The notes beneath the pieces are model-generated. The model was not told the DNA's origin and made no database searches. It worked only from the letters and a program-made list of their open reading frames with translations. The position numbers and the translations under genes are program-made. This document shows positions 63,097-64,000 of a stretch of 64,000 bases of DNA, one piece after another (position 1 is the first letter of the stretch; each line of letters opens with the position of its first letter). The stretch comes from Gorillibacterium timonense. GTDB lineage: Bacteria; Bacillota; Bacilli; Paenibacillales; NBRC-103111. The stretch lies in contig NZ_LN881724.1 of the NCBI RefSeq assembly GCF_001457415.1, forward strand, positions 1,984,001-2,048,000, in the 5' to 3' direction.

Positions 63097-63915
63097 TTGC
63101 CTTCCAAAACAGTAGTGCCTGCCGTAATGGTTTTGATATGCTTAACTGTTCTGGCTGTCTATGTCGTTCAATCTCAGTGGAATCCCGGCGCAAGGCCGTT
63201 GAGTGCGTCCGGAGTGCCCGTGGACGGTAATGTGGACGTTAAAGAGCCAGTCGCTCCGACAACCCGAAACGAACAAGCCGTCATCGCATCCGCCGACTAT
63301 TCCAAGCTCCCCGCATCGGCTCGCCTTGATGTGCCCATTGTTTCCCAGTTGCCCGAGCTGTTCAACGGCTGTGAAGTTACCAGCCTTACCATGATGCTGA
63401 TGTTCGCGGGGATCGATACCGATAAAATGACTCTCGCTCGAATGATTGATAAGGACACATCCAACCTCATCTACAACCCAGATGGCTCCATCCTCTCGTG
63501 GGGAAATCCGCACAAAGGCTTCGTCGGGGATATCACCGGGAATTCAAAGGGCTTCGGGGTCTATCATGAACCGATCGCCAAGCTGCTGAATGACATCGCG
63601 CCCGATCAAGCTCTCGACCTCACCGGTAAACCGTTTGAAGAAGCGCTTGTTCAGGTGGCTGCGGGGAAGCCCGTCATTCTCTGGGTCAGCTCCAACTTCG
63701 GCCCACTCCAAAGCGACAGCTGGGTGACTTGGAACAGCAAGGAAGGCAAGGTCCGCATTACGTGGAAGGAGCATGCGGTCGTCTTGACCGGCTATGACGA
63801 GAAAAATCTCTTCATTAATGATCCGCTCGACGGAACCAAGGACAAGAAGGTCAACCGGGAGCTGTTCATTCAGTCCTGGAAGCAGATGGGCGAACAGACC
63901 GTAACGTTTAAGTGA
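63097..63915 (+). CDS. membrane-anchored or secreted C39-like peptidase
   Basis: This 272-residue protein has an N-terminal hydrophobic helix (about residues 6-25, signal anchor or signal peptide), a linker and a Peptidase_C39_2 domain. The Cys-His-Asp set is visible as 'LFNGCEVTSLTMML', 'WKEHAVVLTGYD' and 'FINDPLD'. Relatives are extracytoplasmic papain-fold proteins of Firmicutes. The start is TTG 63097 after AAGGAGG; an ATG at 63093 is in another frame. It ends at a strong terminator. Confidence 0.9.
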   Translation: MPSKTVVPAVMVLICLTVLAVYVVQSQWNPGARPLSASGVPVDGNVDVKEPVAPTTRNEQAVIASADYSKLPASARLDVPIVSQLPELFNGCEVTSLTMMLMFAGIDTDKMTLARMIDKDTSNLIYNPDGSILSWGNPHKGFVGDITGNSKGFGVYHEPIAKLLNDIAPDQALDLTGKPFEEALVQVAAGKPVILWVSSNFGPLQSDSWVTWNSKEGKVRITWKEHAVVLTGYDEKNLFINDPLDGTKDKKVNRELFIQSWKQMGEQTVTFK

Positions 63916-63928
63916 ATGCGGAAATACA

Positions 63929-63969
63929 AAGCGCAAGGCTTCCCTGCTCTGGGAGCCTTGCGCTTTTTT
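63929..63969 (+). terminator. intrinsic terminator after the C39-like gene
   Basis: AAGCGCAAGGCT pairs with AGCCTTGCGCTT, followed by a T run. Confidence 0.92.
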
Positions 63970-64000
63970 GGTTCTCAGATCATGTAAAAATTAACGTCAT

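Overview
The window reads as chromosome of a spore-forming, diazotrophic member of the Paenibacillaceae (Paenibacillus or a close relative). Support: purine-rich Shine-Dalgarno sites with ATG/GTG/TTG starts, sigma-A promoters, GlnR-type operators, an accessory SecA2, a BclA-like collagen repeat protein, a YheC/YheD spore-coat protein, an L-box lysine riboswitch and a Gram-positive lipoteichoic-acid-synthase-type sulfatase. The genus is an inference; no rRNA gene is present.

Layout. 1-9.2 kb: redox and detoxification island with three aldo/keto reductases (one cut by the window edge), a zinc alcohol dehydrogenase, a TetR repressor with an SDR and an Old Yellow Enzyme, an AraC regulator whose 5' end is frameshifted, an MFS exporter and a flavodoxin-like lipoprotein. 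9.2-13 kb: degraded sequence, a serine beta-lactamase-like protein, a YdeI-family fragment, a P-loop kinase-like protein and an APH-type kinase. 13-20.2 kb: cardiolipin synthase, SecA2 and the copper operon copA-copZ-csoR with a CsoR-like operator. 20.3-26.7 kb: chemotaxis receptor, then a heterodimeric ABC exporter with a D-2-hydroxyacid dehydrogenase. 27-30.4 kb: spore-surface proteins, an RsmC-like methyltransferase and a nitroreductase. 30.7-34 kb: probable biotin ECF transporter, with BioY divergent from an ATPase gene and an unusual ATPase/T-component fusion. 34-42 kb: acetyltransferase, nitrilase-family hydrolase, a repeat lipoprotein, and an operon of two GNAT proteins plus an amidohydrolase, one GNAT being a 1041-residue multidomain protein. 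42-49 kb: ABC-F ATPase, HelD, NlpC/P60 hydrolase and a lysine permease under a lysine riboswitch.

49.2-60.9 kb is the centrepiece: an iron-only (alternative) nitrogenase cluster. One minus-strand operon runs anfH-anfD-anfG-anfK, a small HEPN-like gene of unknown function, nifB, nifE, nifN. A NifX-like gene converges on its 3' end. A second minus-strand operon (NifX-like, class I glutamine amidotransferase, flavin-binding pyridoxamine-oxidase-like protein) lies just upstream. The anfH promoter has a perfect GlnR box (TGTNA-N7-TNACA) upstream of its -35 and a one-mismatch box downstream of its -10. This is the activator/repressor arrangement known for Paenibacillus molybdenum nif operons, here on the Fe-only system. 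The second operon carries a similar one-mismatch box at its predicted transcription start, which suggests a common nitrogen signal. No anfA-like activator and no -24/-12 promoter was seen. NifB would supply NifB-co; the dedicated NifE/NifN pair is notable because FeFe-cofactor assembly in Azotobacter does not need NifEN.

61-64 kb: an LtaS-type phosphoglycerol transferase and a C39-like peptidase, divergently transcribed.
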